Source: Phanerodontia chrysosporium
Lineage: Eukaryota > Basidiomycota > Agaricomycetes > Polyporales > Phanerochaetaceae
Assembly (NCBI GenBank): GCA_001910725.1
Contig: MJGA01000129.1
Coordinates: 1-17,153 of the forward strand
Length of the DNA: 17,153 bases
Direction: 5' to 3'
Shown here: positions 1 through 8,866 of the stretch, piece by piece
Numbering within the stretch: position 1 is the stretch's first letter
Layout of the letters: the number at the start of each line of letters is the position of its first letter
Made by a program: the position numbers and the translations under genes
The notes under the pieces: model-generated
The model's input: the letters and a program-made list of their open reading frames with translations, nothing else
The model's database searches: none
What the model was told of the DNA's origin: nothing

Positions 1-401
1 TGGCATAGCCAGCGAGGCTGCGACGCGGACTGCGCGGCGAGGCTGTGCGGGGGCTATGTCACGAGGCTGTGTCAGCTAGCAGTGTCCGAAGCTGCGTCGG
101 GCCGAGGCTGTGTCATCAGGCTGATCAGCTCGGTGTGTCTCGGCGAGGGGAGTCATCAGGGGTGACAGTGCCTCCTCGGCGATCCGGGGAACCGGTTGCA
201 AGGCAGACCGGTGATCCGGGCAGTGTCTGAGTGCGCAGCGGGATGCGCTGGCGTCTAGGGGTGATGCGCCATCAGGGCGCTGGCACTGAGTGTGAGCGGC
301 TAGGACTCCAGACGGCGTGAGGGCTACTCGCCCGTTGGATTAATCGAGGAAAATAGCCAAAAATCGGCGAAAAATAGGGCAGCACCGTCACATCCGTGAC
401 A
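1..401 (-). mobile_element. LTR of family L1, copy A (truncated by window edge)
   Basis: This segment matches 3692-4384 in the same orientation and 5184-5850 in inverted orientation. Read on the minus strand it starts at 401 with TGTCACGGATGTGACGG, which contains the inverted repeat GTCAC-GGAT-GTGAC. Only the U3-like part is inside the window; the TATA region and 3' end lie beyond position 1. The part at 1-130 is built from short imperfect repeats of GAGGCTGYGNC. No polypurine tract is visible next to 401, so this is more likely a solo LTR than the 3' LTR of an element starting at copy B. A target-site duplication cannot be tested because the other end is missing. Confidence 0.75.
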
Positions 402-1039
402 GTGACTGCATTCTAACATGTGCCTGTTCTAACCCTAGTCCCTAACCCTAACCTCTAGCGCCAATGGGTGCTTATGAGAATAAAATTGTAAGAAATTAGA
501 AAACTGTGACAAGACTACAAGACTGCTATATTGTTTAGTCGAGTTATATTGAGTATCCAAACATATGATATCTTCTTTTACACATACTTGTATATCAGTT
601 CTTTCTTGATTTACCAGCACTTTGACCAAAACATTTTTTTCTGCAGTAATCTTCACTTTTACTTCATTTTCAGATGTGCACCTATTTTAGGCTCATTTGC
701 ATGATACAAAATACATCTGGCATTTACTAACCTAGTCTGTAAAGCATGTATATATATCAAAGTTACATTAGACCTTGTATAAGAACAAACAATCAGTTAC
801 TTCTGAAAGAGAATATATAACATTATAGACTTCAAACTTTGAGATAAAGCCTTATAAAGCCAGCCAGTAGATTATCTCTATGCCATACAGGTATTTAGCA
901 CGTATCCCAGTTGGAAGGGTGAGTCTGTACATGGTATACTTACTGTTCAGTTGGTGTTTTGAATTGTAGTTCAGTGTAGAGTCATAAAGCACTCTGACCA
1001 GTTATGTAGATCTTGTGAATTCACCCAAAAATGTGTCTA
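402..1039. other. AT-rich intergenic DNA, no gene seen
   Basis: No reading frame here shows a recognisable domain, convincing splice signals or coding-like composition. The stretch is AT-rich, in contrast to the GC-rich LTR on its left. The only notable item is the telomere-like motif at 431-453. Confidence 0.6.
431..453. repeat. Short telomere-like CCCTAA motif
   Basis: The sequence holds three AACCCTA-type units, one interrupted by GT: AACCCTAGT, CCCTAA, CCCTAACC. CCCTAA/TTAGGG is the telomere repeat of most filamentous fungi. With about three units this may be chance or an internal telomere-like scar. It does not show that the window is subtelomeric. Confidence 0.4.
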
Positions 1040-1327
1040 TGGTTAGTTGTGTCTCTTGTGATGCAATCACCCCTCTGCACTCAGTGGCTCTCAGTGGCCC
1101 AGTGGATTGACCAGGTGCAGTGACTCTCATGAGCCACTGACAAAGAAGTCCCTTTGTACTCTCTTCCTTTGTCCCTTTTGCTTTCCTTTCTTTATTCTTA
1201 GTTCGCTTTGAACCCCTCTGTAGGATAGTATATAATATCTGGGGGTAGTGCCCTGAGCTCTTCAGTTGCTCATCCACTACCACCAGTGTGATTCAGAGCA
1301 CTCCTGTAGTCGACTTCACCTCCTACA
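1040..1327 (+). mobile_element. Solo LTR of the copia family also found at 14459-14799
   Basis: The segment begins TGGTTAGTTGTGTC and ends CTCCTACA. It matches, along its length, the reverse complement of 14459-14799, which sits next to a polypurine tract and so defines the family's LTR. Shared landmarks are a TATA box (here 1229-1236), an A/G-poor block with repeated CTTTGT/TCCTTT, and a near-perfect inverted repeat just after the TATA box (CTGGGGGTAGTG at 1239-1250 with CACTACCACCAG at 1275-1286). It is 288 bases against 341 because it lacks the 55-base internal duplication of the other copy. No copia internal sequence lies on either side, so it is a solo LTR. The flanking 5-mers (GTCTA, ATAAG) do not match, so no target-site duplication is preserved. 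Confidence 0.8.
1229..1236 (+). promoter_or_regulatory. TATA box of the solo copia LTR
   Basis: TATATAAT occurs about 190 bases into the LTR, at the place equivalent to TATATAAA in the 14459-14799 copy. Position within the LTR and conservation between copies support a core promoter that would start transcription near the R region. Confidence 0.5.
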
Positions 1328-2081
1328 ATAAGCATCTATAGTTTATTGCATGTCCATACATTCACTGCACTCTAACACCCTTATGAAATATGATATAATG
1401 TACTAGTAATATAATTATCTATTAAAAGCTTCTCTGATGGAAGATATAGCTAGCTCACCCTTGCAAGACTATGTATATTGTCAGATATAATACAGTGCAT
1501 ATACATGGATGGCTGCTATCAGAAACAATTATATTTTGAAAGGGCCCCTCCTTGGTGAGGCTATATAAATATATTTATTGAAAACTGCGAAATAAATAGA
1601 TTAAGCTTTATTCACAGTCTCTATTCTGCCGAAATTGCTACAGTCAGTGCTATAGTACAGCAGCCATATATACATACTATGCAAATGCCAGTTATACTCT
1701 GTATATACAGCTTTAGGCCTATATATACAAGGAATAGAATAAATATACAATTTCACAAGATATTGAGCATTATAGAGTCTTTCCTGCCATAAAAGTTTGC
1801 TTTACAGCTTATACAAAGTTTGGCACTATATCAGACATTCTTTTCCATATATTTACAATATCCAGAAGCCACTGGTAGAGTTGAGGATGCTACTTAATTT
1901 ATTTCGATTTTAAAAGTAGAAATCGAGCCATCACACCATGTTGCCTTTCTGGGCAGGTGCGATCAAACTGTATCACAATGGAACTCATGGCTGCGGATTA
2001 TGTGCGCATTTTATCGGGATTTATAGCTCGCCTCTAAGTGTACTAAGGCGCAGATACTCCAGAAAAGACCCCAACCAATGG
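1328..2081. other. AT-rich DNA, no gene seen
   Basis: Rich in TATATA-like runs. Six-frame reading gives only short frames without domains. I see no splice pattern, RNA gene or mobile-element end here. Confidence 0.6.
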
Positions 2082-2178
2082 CAGTGCTTAGTCAAATCGT
2101 TTCACGTATGTAAAGACACATTGGTGGTGTCCTAAGTGTTTTTGCGTATGTGAAACGATTTTACACACCAGCGCTTAG
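2082..2178. repeat. Hairpin (26-bp arms) flanked by 10-base direct repeats
   Basis: The arms are 2094-2119 and 2136-2161 around a 16-base loop. Twenty-two of 26 positions are complementary in DNA. The four exceptions are all transitions that become G-U pairs if transcribed from the plus strand, so an RNA would pair along all 26 positions. CAGTGCTTAG (2082-2091) and CAGCGCTTAG (2169-2178) form a direct repeat outside the hairpin. Possible readings are a tiny foldback or MITE-like element with target-site duplication, or a small-RNA precursor. No transposase or TIR family can be named. Confidence 0.55.
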
Positions 2179-3686
2179 GTGGTTTTTCGGCCGAAACATT
2201 ATTTTCAAGCTCAATCTTCATCACCTCCTCCATTTTCGCTTTTCCCCATCCTGGAAGCTCATCCAAGTCGCACAACATGCAGCCAGTATATACACATGCT
2301 CTACATAGTATATATGTGCATGTTTGAGCCCTGTGCAGGCTCTGTACCATGAAGGGACATTAAGTTAGGCCTGAAAATAAATATATTTCGTTATTTTCCT
2401 CTATTTTCAGGAATGGGACCCTTTGGACCCACAACGCACTTCGTCCATGTGGTCTGGAAAGCCAGGTGGGCAGTCCACATGTCTGTCGGCCGAAGGCCAA
2501 GGCTAGCACACACAACACTCATGACTTAGCAGGTATCCTGGCTCAAAGTAGAGCTATCACTGTGAGCTCTTTGGGGTGTGGTATATAGTCCTAGAAATCG
2601 ACGGCAAATGCGCATATAATCGTCATCATATACATATAGTGTCATGCACTCGCCATTAACCCCTATAAACTGATGGCCCTTCCCAATATGGCAATCTTCA
2701 CCATGATCTGCTTTTAAAGGTAATATATCTATACCTTCATCGTTCCACATGATATATTGCTACATATATTTCAGTGGACTTTACCATAATGTGGCTGCAG
2801 ACATATATATACACATACATGTTATATATATCAGGTAAGGTCTACAGTGAATATCCTTTGATAAGTCAATGTTATATTTGTGGGTTTCTTTACAATGCAT
2901 GGCAATTGCTCAATATATTCATGTATACTCATGCGGTATGTGTGCTGTATATCAAGTATTCCCTCAGGTCAAATATACCCTCCATATAGTTAAACAGGCT
3001 AATTGGCAGAAAAATACCATAAATAATTATATTTACAGATAATAGTAGCTTTACATTATATGTACAGCTCTATACATTCTTTATGAACTGCAGATGGATG
3101 TATATATAATATATATATATGTGTATTTGGCCTAGAACACCTAAAGCAAGATGATCACTGCAGTTCACCTAAGTTAGTGCTTAATATAGGTACATCTGCT
3201 ACTTTGATCCCTTGCCATTCACCTCAATACACCTAATAACCCTCAATATATATACATATTCTGAATCCCCTTATCAAACTTTGCCCATTGATATACTATA
3301 CATGCTATTGTGGCTAGATTTGAGATTGAGCCTATGTAAAGTCTGATGTAAGCACTCAACATTGAGCACACTGGTGAACAGTGAGTTCAAGGCGTAGCAT
3401 ATTTTCATAGATACCAATAGGTAGCCCAAGGTCTATAGTCATACTATACACAAGGGCAAATTCTGAAGCACAGTATAAAAGGCTATAAAAATCGAGAAAG
3501 ATTTACTTCAAAGTTTGTAATATGTCAAGGTTCATGTCGGAGATGGGCCAGAGAATAGAGGACAGAGCGGAGAATGAGTCAGAGAAGAGTGGAGGTCGGA
3601 GGTCGGATGGCAGTCAGCTTCAGCCTTAAAGGACTGCACCCTCAGCGGTCTGCGTTGCCTGGATTTCAGAGTCGGAGATACGAAGA
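2179..3686. other. AT-rich DNA, no convincing gene
   Basis: This stretch includes (TA)-rich runs near 2800-2835 and 3099-3121. I find no domain, no RNA gene and no element end. The only frame with protein-like composition is the minus frame at 2526-2750, listed separately. 3530-3686 is purine-rich and more GC-rich, adjoining the L1 LTR. Confidence 0.55.
2526..2750 (-). pseudogene. Unrecognised ORF remnant
   Basis: A 74-codon frame contains segments with protein-like composition, such as GKGHQFIGVNGECMTLYVYD followed by DDYMRICRRFLGLYTTPQ. I recognise no family. It stands alone in AT-rich DNA with no neighbouring exons that I could join with confidence, so it could equally be a chance frame. 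It is listed because it is the only coding-like stretch between 1.3 and 4.6 kb. Confidence 0.2.
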
Positions 3687-3691
3687 AGTGG
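3687..3691. repeat. Target-site duplication AGTGG (left)
   Basis: AGTGG directly precedes the TG at 3692 and is repeated at 4385-4389 directly after the other end of the LTR. Five bases is the usual duplication length for Ty3/gypsy and Ty1/copia integrases. Confidence 0.7.
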
Positions 3692-3795
3692 TGTCGCGGA
3701 GTTAGGGCTCAACGCTACACGAGGGAGGACGAATGGGGACGACGACGACTGGGCGCAGCGGAGCGAATCACGCGGCGATGAACTAACTTGTGCAG

Positions 3796-3854
3796 CTGTC
3801 CGTATTGACCAAGGTGTATTAGTGAGCTATTCTACTTTACAAACGAGGGCTTAC
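3796..3854 (-). other. Possible spliceosomal intron in the L1 LTR leader
   Basis: Read on the minus strand, a donor GTAAGC at 3854 is followed by a branch-site match (CTAAT in CACTAATA) and an acceptor ending GGACAG at 3796. The 59-base length is normal for basidiomycete introns. The 16-mer TGGTCAATACGGACAG ends exactly at the donor (3855-3870) and again at the acceptor (3796-3811), so splicing would leave one copy. No transcript evidence is available. Confidence 0.4.
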
Positions 3855-3908
3855 CTGTCCGTATTGACCAGGAGGTCGAGATGACGGACAGGAGCGAGAG
3901 GTGCTACC

Positions 3909-3916
3909 TATATATA
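3909..3916 (-). promoter_or_regulatory. TATA box of L1 LTR copy B
   Basis: TATATATA lies about 475 bases into the minus-oriented LTR, between the U3 minisatellite and the intron-like leader. An equivalent AT stretch (TATATAAG near 5635) is present in copy C. The site is nearly symmetric, so direction rests on the leader features. Confidence 0.45.
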
Positions 3917-4384
3917 CTACAAGAGTTCAGGGCAGGCTGTACGGTTACATAAGCTGATGGGCAGTGCTCAGCACAGCCGGTGAGGCTGCGACGTGGGCTG
4001 CGTGGCGAGGCTGTACCGGGGCTGTGTCATGAGGCTGCATCAGCTGGCAGTGTTCTGAGGCTGTGTCGGGCCGAGGCTGTGTCAACAGGATGACAGCTCG
4101 GGGTGTCTGAGTGAGGGGAGTCATCAGGGATGACAGTGCCTCCTCGGTGATCCGGGGGACCGATTGCAGAGCAGACCGGTGATCCGGGCAGTGTCTGAGC
4201 GCGCAGCGGGATGCGCTGGCGTCTAGGGGTGATGCGCCATCAGGGCGCTGGCGCTGAGCGGCCAGGCGCTGAGTGTGGGCGGATAGGACTCCAGACGGCA
4301 CAAGGGCTGCTCGCCCGTTGGATTAATCGAGGAAAATGGCCAAAAATCAGCGAAAAATAGGGCGACACCGTCACATCCGTGATA

Positions 4385-4389
4385 AGTGG
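4385..4389. repeat. Target-site duplication AGTGG (right)
   Basis: It is identical to 3687-3691 and directly follows the LTR end at 4384. Confidence 0.7.
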
Positions 4390-5183
4390 CGGAGTTCGAG
4401 TCCACACAGAGATTGTGAGAAGGGATTAAGCTGAGTCGAGAAGGTACAGGGGGGACCTAAGTCAATATCTGAACCAAAGAATACAAGTGCTAGCGTGGGG
4501 CTTATATACTACTGAGTCCGGAGTTTGTGGAGATAGTCAGAGATGTACAAAACATATCATACTTCCAATCTGGGATTTGTCTCAGGAACGAAGGGGTAAA
4601 GGTTTACGAGATGATGAAGGCATGTGGTGAAGAAAATCCATAGCAACCAACAGAGTCGCAACTCCGAATGTCTGTGTTACTCCATAGCTTCCCTCGAACT
4701 CCGGCGTTCTCCATGAGCAGAGCTGACTTGGAGATTCAGCGTCATGACATAATGAACTCTAATCTCAAATTGATGGTCAAATCTAATGGGACTACAATAA
4801 AAGTTTCCACATCTTCGATCAGAGTTTATAACGGTGTACAAAAGCTCCAAAGTGCCCAGTCGCCGAAAGAAGGATTCTTCATTTATATTCAGAAATTGTA
4901 ACTGCTATGCACTGTCACATTGGGTACCAGACCTATTATAATTGTGGTCTCTTGCAAGATGATCACATATGGATATCTAATGAGTGCTATGAGCTTATTA
5001 GTAGAAACACATATATCATGTTTAGATGTCTGCTTCAAGAAATGTACAACATGGCTATAAACTCAGCTGTTCTAATTTCCAGGGGATTCCAATACCTTTT
5101 AGTAGCAGAATACATCTGCTCTCCAGTTTTCATACAAGAGCTGGTAGTTGGATAAACATTCACCAAAGTTTCTGAGCTAGGCA
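4390..5183. other. Spacer between two inverted L1 LTRs, no convincing gene
   Basis: Two short plus-strand frames exist (4668-4901, 77 codons; 4907-5155, 82 codons). Neither shows a domain I know, they have no clear splice partners, and their composition is ordinary for AT-rich DNA. The left edge (4384) and right edge (5184) are the 5' ends of LTRs that point away from each other, so this is not the inside of one retrotransposon. Confidence 0.5.
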
Positions 5184-5850
5184 GTTAATGAATATGACAG
5201 TGTCGCCCTATTTCTTACCTTATTTTCGGCTATTTTCCTCAATTAATCCAACGAATGAGTAGCCCTCATGTTGTCTGGGGTCCTAGCTACCCATAATCAG
5301 CACCTGGCCACTCAGCGCCAGTGCCCTGATGGCACATCACCCCGAGCCACTAGCGTATCCTGCTGCGCATTCTAACACTGCTCAGATCACTGGCTTGCCT
5401 CGCAACTGGCCCTCTGGTAGATAGAGGAGACACTATTATCTCTGATAACTCCCCTTGTTCAGAGACTTTGAGCTGATCAGCCTGATAACACAGTCTTGGA
5501 ACATAGCCAGATGATGCAACCTCATGACACAGCTCTGGTACAGCCTCACTGCACAGTTTGCATCATAGCTTTGCTGGCTATGCTACTGCCCATCAGCTTA
5601 TGTAACCATACAACCTGCCCTAAAGTATAGTAGTATATAAGAGTAGCTTTCCTCCCTCCTATCCATTATTTTACTCTCTTGATCAATATGAACAAATAAA
5701 CCCATTGTTTGTATTGTAGTCCCAGCACTAATAGTGACTTGGTCAATATAGACAGTTGAACAAACTATTTGTTGCCATGTGACCTGCTCCTCTGTGCCAC
5801 TTCATCAACCTCCGGTTCGTACTCCCTCGTGGAGACTTGGATCAGAGACA
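5184..5850 (+). mobile_element. LTR of family L1, copy C, degraded
   Basis: The sequence aligns in inverted orientation to copies A and B through U3, the TATA region (about 5630-5640), the two TTGRTCAATAT repeats (near 5680 and 5741) and the final AGAGACA at 5850. It differs mainly by transitions. In one aligned block (5354-5427 against 174-246) copy A has eight CpG and this copy two. The start is blurred: GTTAATGAATATGACAGTG replaces TGTCACGGATGTGACGGTG. The donor GT of the intron-like leader is lost (AACAAATAAA). No matching target-site duplication is visible. Confidence 0.75.
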
Positions 5851-5901
5851 CTGAAGAATAGTGGGCTAAATGGATGAAGGGACCTGAGAGAAAACTTTGA
5901 C

Positions 5902-6126
5902 ATGTTGCTTATAGATGTGTTCCGAATACTTGTACTAGGTTCTCAGTGTAGGGGCACTATAGAATCCTTCACTGGCATTCTGTTTGCAGGTGATTTTGTG
6001 CAGCTCGCTCTGAGGAGTCCAGAAAGAGTCAGCACCATAGGTACACCACTTGCAACTGATCCATGGAGTTCCGGAGGAAGTCTTGTAGACTATCAGGGCT
6101 ATGGAGGATTAGACATGAGTAATTGA
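5902..6126 (+). pseudogene. Possible PIF1-type helicase fragment
   Basis: The 74-codon frame contains LLIDV early and, about 25 residues later, GILFAGDFVQLAL. This resembles Walker B (LLIDE) followed by the GDFxQLPPV motif of PIF1-like superfamily 1 helicases, which in fungi occur as single genes, as domains of Helitron transposons and as expanded families. The Glu after the Walker B Asp and the PP of the second motif are not conserved here, and I see no Walker A motif, RecA2 motifs or Rep domain nearby. The frame ends at TGA 6124, just before the 3' end of the convergent gene at 6136. It is best read as a truncated, decayed helicase remnant. Assignment rests on one motif pair only. Confidence 0.35.
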
Positions 6127-6135
6127 ATATTGACA

Positions 6136-8549
6136 TCAGATGAGCTCAACATACCGCATGAGCATTATGCACTGACATGCCAATTGAAGACAACCTTTTT
6201 GTGAGAGCAGGGAGAGGCTAGGATCACAAAGAATGTGGCAATAAAACTGGATGTTAAAGTCAGGTATTACATTCTTGCACTCACACATGAAAGAAGAGTC
6301 ACCAAGGTCAGAGAACGACTGAATGTCAGGCAATGCAGGTCGATCGCCTTCAGCAGTGGGAAAAACCAGCAGTGAGGTGCCAAATGGCAGACAGCCTTGT
6401 TGCTGCTGCCAGTTCTGCACCTGTTGGACTATAGTGTCAGTATGTTCCCTCAGGCGATTGGTGTCAATCCTAGCAAGACGATTACAATGTTTTCTGAGAA
6501 CATTCTTCCAAGTCTTCTACAAAATGTTGAGCACGACAGTGGCGAATGCATACACGTCATTCAATTGACTTACAGGAGGTGCAGTTGAGAAGACATTGTC
6601 TTGCAACATCATATCGTTCTGGACCAAATCGTGTGGTACAGTCATCTACAGAAGAATATTAATTCTAATTCATACATAATCATAGTATGAACTTACCATG
6701 GCAGTACTGATCTTCTCTTTGCATTATATGGCGAGAGTCTGCTGGAGCTGGCTATATGCTTGATTGATTTCTTGAAGCTCAGAGTAATATGTACATAGCT
6801 CATCAATGTAAAACTTTGGTGGTACATAACCTTTCGAACTGCCAAAATAGTCCATAAGACATTTTATTAGAATAGACTGATTCAATTACCAGTAGAGATG
6901 TGAAAAATCAGCAGTGGTTGAAATAAAGAATGGGTCCATGCCCCTAGTTTGCATGGCTGCCATGAGGTCGACTTGCCTCGGTGCTTGATTGTACGAGGTC
7001 ATTATTGTGTCTGTGAAGACTTTATGTCCAAATATATCTAAAATGACACTGTGCTCCACACTCATCTGTACAAGATGTATAGCGACTCCTTATTTGAAAG
7101 AATATGAGGAGACAGAAAGACCCAGCACTGATGCAGGAGTATCATTAATAATGAGGTTTTGAACTTCATATATAGAGGGTATATGCTTAAGGCCACCCCT
7201 CCTAGCGACTTTGGCAAACATCTCGAACAAGCCATGGGTCATTATAAAGGGCACTTTGGAGGCTGAAGTATCCAATGCTGGTGCCTTGCCACCAGGTCCT
7301 GCCACTAGGATGAAGGGCCGATCTAGCCAAGACTCTTTGATTTCGATCTTGGAATCAGTATCTGCAAGCAGCTCATCAAGGGTATTGTAGTCTCGGAGAG
7401 CATTATTGCGTAGAAGGACCATGATGATGTTCATGGGCAAGTCTTGCATGAGGTCATTGGGATGTAGACTGGGACCAGTGGTTGTTTGCTTTCTAGTAGC
7501 AGGGTTTCGGTGAGGCGCTACAAAGGATGGGGTAGAAACTTGAGGTTTACTCTATATCCTTATCCTTCTACTTCTGAAAGTTGATGCGAGTGGCAAAGAA
7601 CTCCCAGCCAACTCGATAGAGCGCAACGTGCTGACAGGATAATAAACAAGGTCAGGCATGAATGAGTATGAGCGCTGGGATACACACTCTCCAATGAAGG
7701 ATGTATTCAGTACCCTTGCCGTTTGCAATAGTTGACGGGCGCACGGCAAACAGAAGCATGCAATTGTTTACCACAATGTAGTTAAGGGTCTAGTCATTTA
7801 TGTGAGATAAATCGAAGAACGCGGTCTGTGAGCTTACAGTGTTGAAATACATGTTGGTGTCCATTATACACAGAATCATGAGACAAGCTTCATTGATGCC
7901 AAACACTACTTTGGTTTTGTCGGTTCTAGTAAGATTGTGCATGTGAATGATTCTCCATATCATCTGGAAGGTAAGAATGAGATGAAGGTCAGCTGGATGC
8001 AAGGTCAAAATGGTACCTCTCATAGACGTATGGTATATGCGTGCATTTGTTCTGTGGGTATCACAATCTGCCGCAACTGAAAGCACCATTTCATCTGTCG
8101 CAGTTAGAAGGGTGATGTATAAAGATGGTATGTGCATACTCACTACTTGAATAAGGCAAGTCCTATAAGAAAAATAGGTGAACTTGGCCAATCCCCGTTG
8201 ATTGGCAACGGAGCTGGTTATTACTCGTGTATGAAGGTACTCTGAGAAATACTCTGAGTATGGTGAGTAATGCACTAAAACAACAACTTGGAGGCTTACC
8301 TGGAACTTGAAACGGATCATAGATATTTTGTGCATGGGGATACCTTTGTTCCATGAATCGGGGATACTGAGAAAGAACATCTTTCATGGATCTGATCGTG
8401 CTAGCAGAATACTTCGATATGGGTACTGCTTGTGCTTGTTCAATGGCCAGATTTGCAGCCAAACTATTCACGACAACATCGAACACATTGTTATATGGTT
8501 GGCGGACTCGGGACTTGTCTAGGGCAAAAATATCCTAGCTTGTGGACAT
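6136..8549 (-). pseudogene. Unrecognised multi-exon gene, inactivated by premature stops
   Basis: I do not recognise the family. A start at 8549 (ATG in CAACAATGTCC) opens a frame joinable as exons 8549-8300, 8241-7838, 7789-about 7549, 7548-6890, 6838-6697, 6645-6574 and 6516-6136. Introns are GT-AG and short: 58, 48, 51, 51 and 57 bases, with phase kept across each junction. An extra 49-base intron near 8100-8150 is possible but would break phase. Coding-like blocks include LDKSRVRQPYNNVFDVVVNS, GWEFFATRINFQK, SWLDRPFILVAGPGGKAPAL and GYVPPKFYIDELCTYYSELQ; the last exon has a Gln-rich run. Premature stops are TAG 8535, TGA 7652, TAG 7568, TAA 7090 and TAA 6724; a frameshift lies near 7549. 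All five stops could come from CAG, CGA or CAA by one C-to-T change. The total would be about 700-780 residues. No signal peptide or membrane segment is obvious. Confidence 0.6.
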
Positions 8550-8866
8550 TGTTGAGGAGGTTGATGGTGAGGTGATTGTGGGAGGGAAAGAAGCAGCGTC
8601 GTGGAAGGATCGCGTGTCCCCTGCAGGGAGGTAGCCCGTTGGGAGGTTTGTGTGTCATAGGTCCAGTGAGGCTGCATGTCATAGCCCCAGTGGGTATTGT
8701 GTTATCGCTCCTCGTTTTGTTCGTGTGGCGGCATCCCGCTGCATGGCAGAATGAGCATAGTCGAGCGGAGTTAATACCAACAGCTGAATATGCACACACA
8801 CGTCACGACTGAGTTCGCTGATTCCATTCACCAAGTGCTAGCATATATGAAGTACGTCTAGTATAT
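8550..8866. promoter_or_regulatory. Divergent intergenic region between two decayed genes
   Basis: About 320 bases separate the minus-strand start at 8549 from the earliest plus-strand start considered at 8867. A shared bidirectional promoter is expected by position only. TATA-like stretches (CATATATG near 8842, GTATATATG near 8861) lie on the plus-gene side. No clear operator or regulatory repeat is seen. Confidence 0.3.

Larger units (their letters stand above)
3692..4384 (-). mobile_element. Complete solo LTR of family L1, copy B
   Basis: The LTR is 693 bases, bounded by TGTCGCGG at 3692 and CCGTGATA at 4384 on the plus strand. The ends are inverted repeats of the TGTCRCGG type with one change, TG to TA, at the 4384 end. 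A 5-base duplication (AGTGG) flanks both ends, which is strong evidence for the boundaries. I read it on the minus strand, so U3 is 4384 to about 3917, followed by a TATA box at 3909-3916. The U3 includes GAGGCTG-type minisatellite units near 3978-4090. A possible 59-base intron lies downstream of the TATA box. No internal retrotransposon sequence adjoins it, so it is a solo LTR left by LTR-LTR recombination. The superfamily (gypsy or copia) cannot be decided from an LTR alone. Confidence 0.8.

Noticed and set aside
2800..3125. TA-rich runs as an origin or centromere signal
   Set aside because: They are short and irregular and fit the general AT-richness of the area. Nothing specific supports a replication or centromere role.
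402..3691. LTR copies A and B as the two LTRs of one minus-strand retrotransposon
   Set aside because: The interior has no gag or pol text, no polypurine tract next to 401, no primer binding site (TGG) after 3692, and contains a foreign solo copia LTR. Copy B has its own target-site duplication.
4385..4410. TTCGAGTCC near 4396 as a tRNA T-arm or primer binding site
   Set aside because: No cloverleaf can be built around it, and the revised LTR end with AGTGG duplication explains the position without a primer site.
7840..8380. 196-codon minus frame (7790-8380) as a single uninterrupted protein
   Set aside because: It contains GTAAGC donors and phase-consistent acceptors. Its first codons are in a different frame from the better-supported upstream exon and its last codons run into an intron, so it is a mix of exon and intron sequence.
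8300..8812. Plus-strand frames at 8307-8522 and 8576-8812 as genes
   Set aside because: They overlap the first exon and upstream region of the minus-strand gene, show no domains and have no splice partners.
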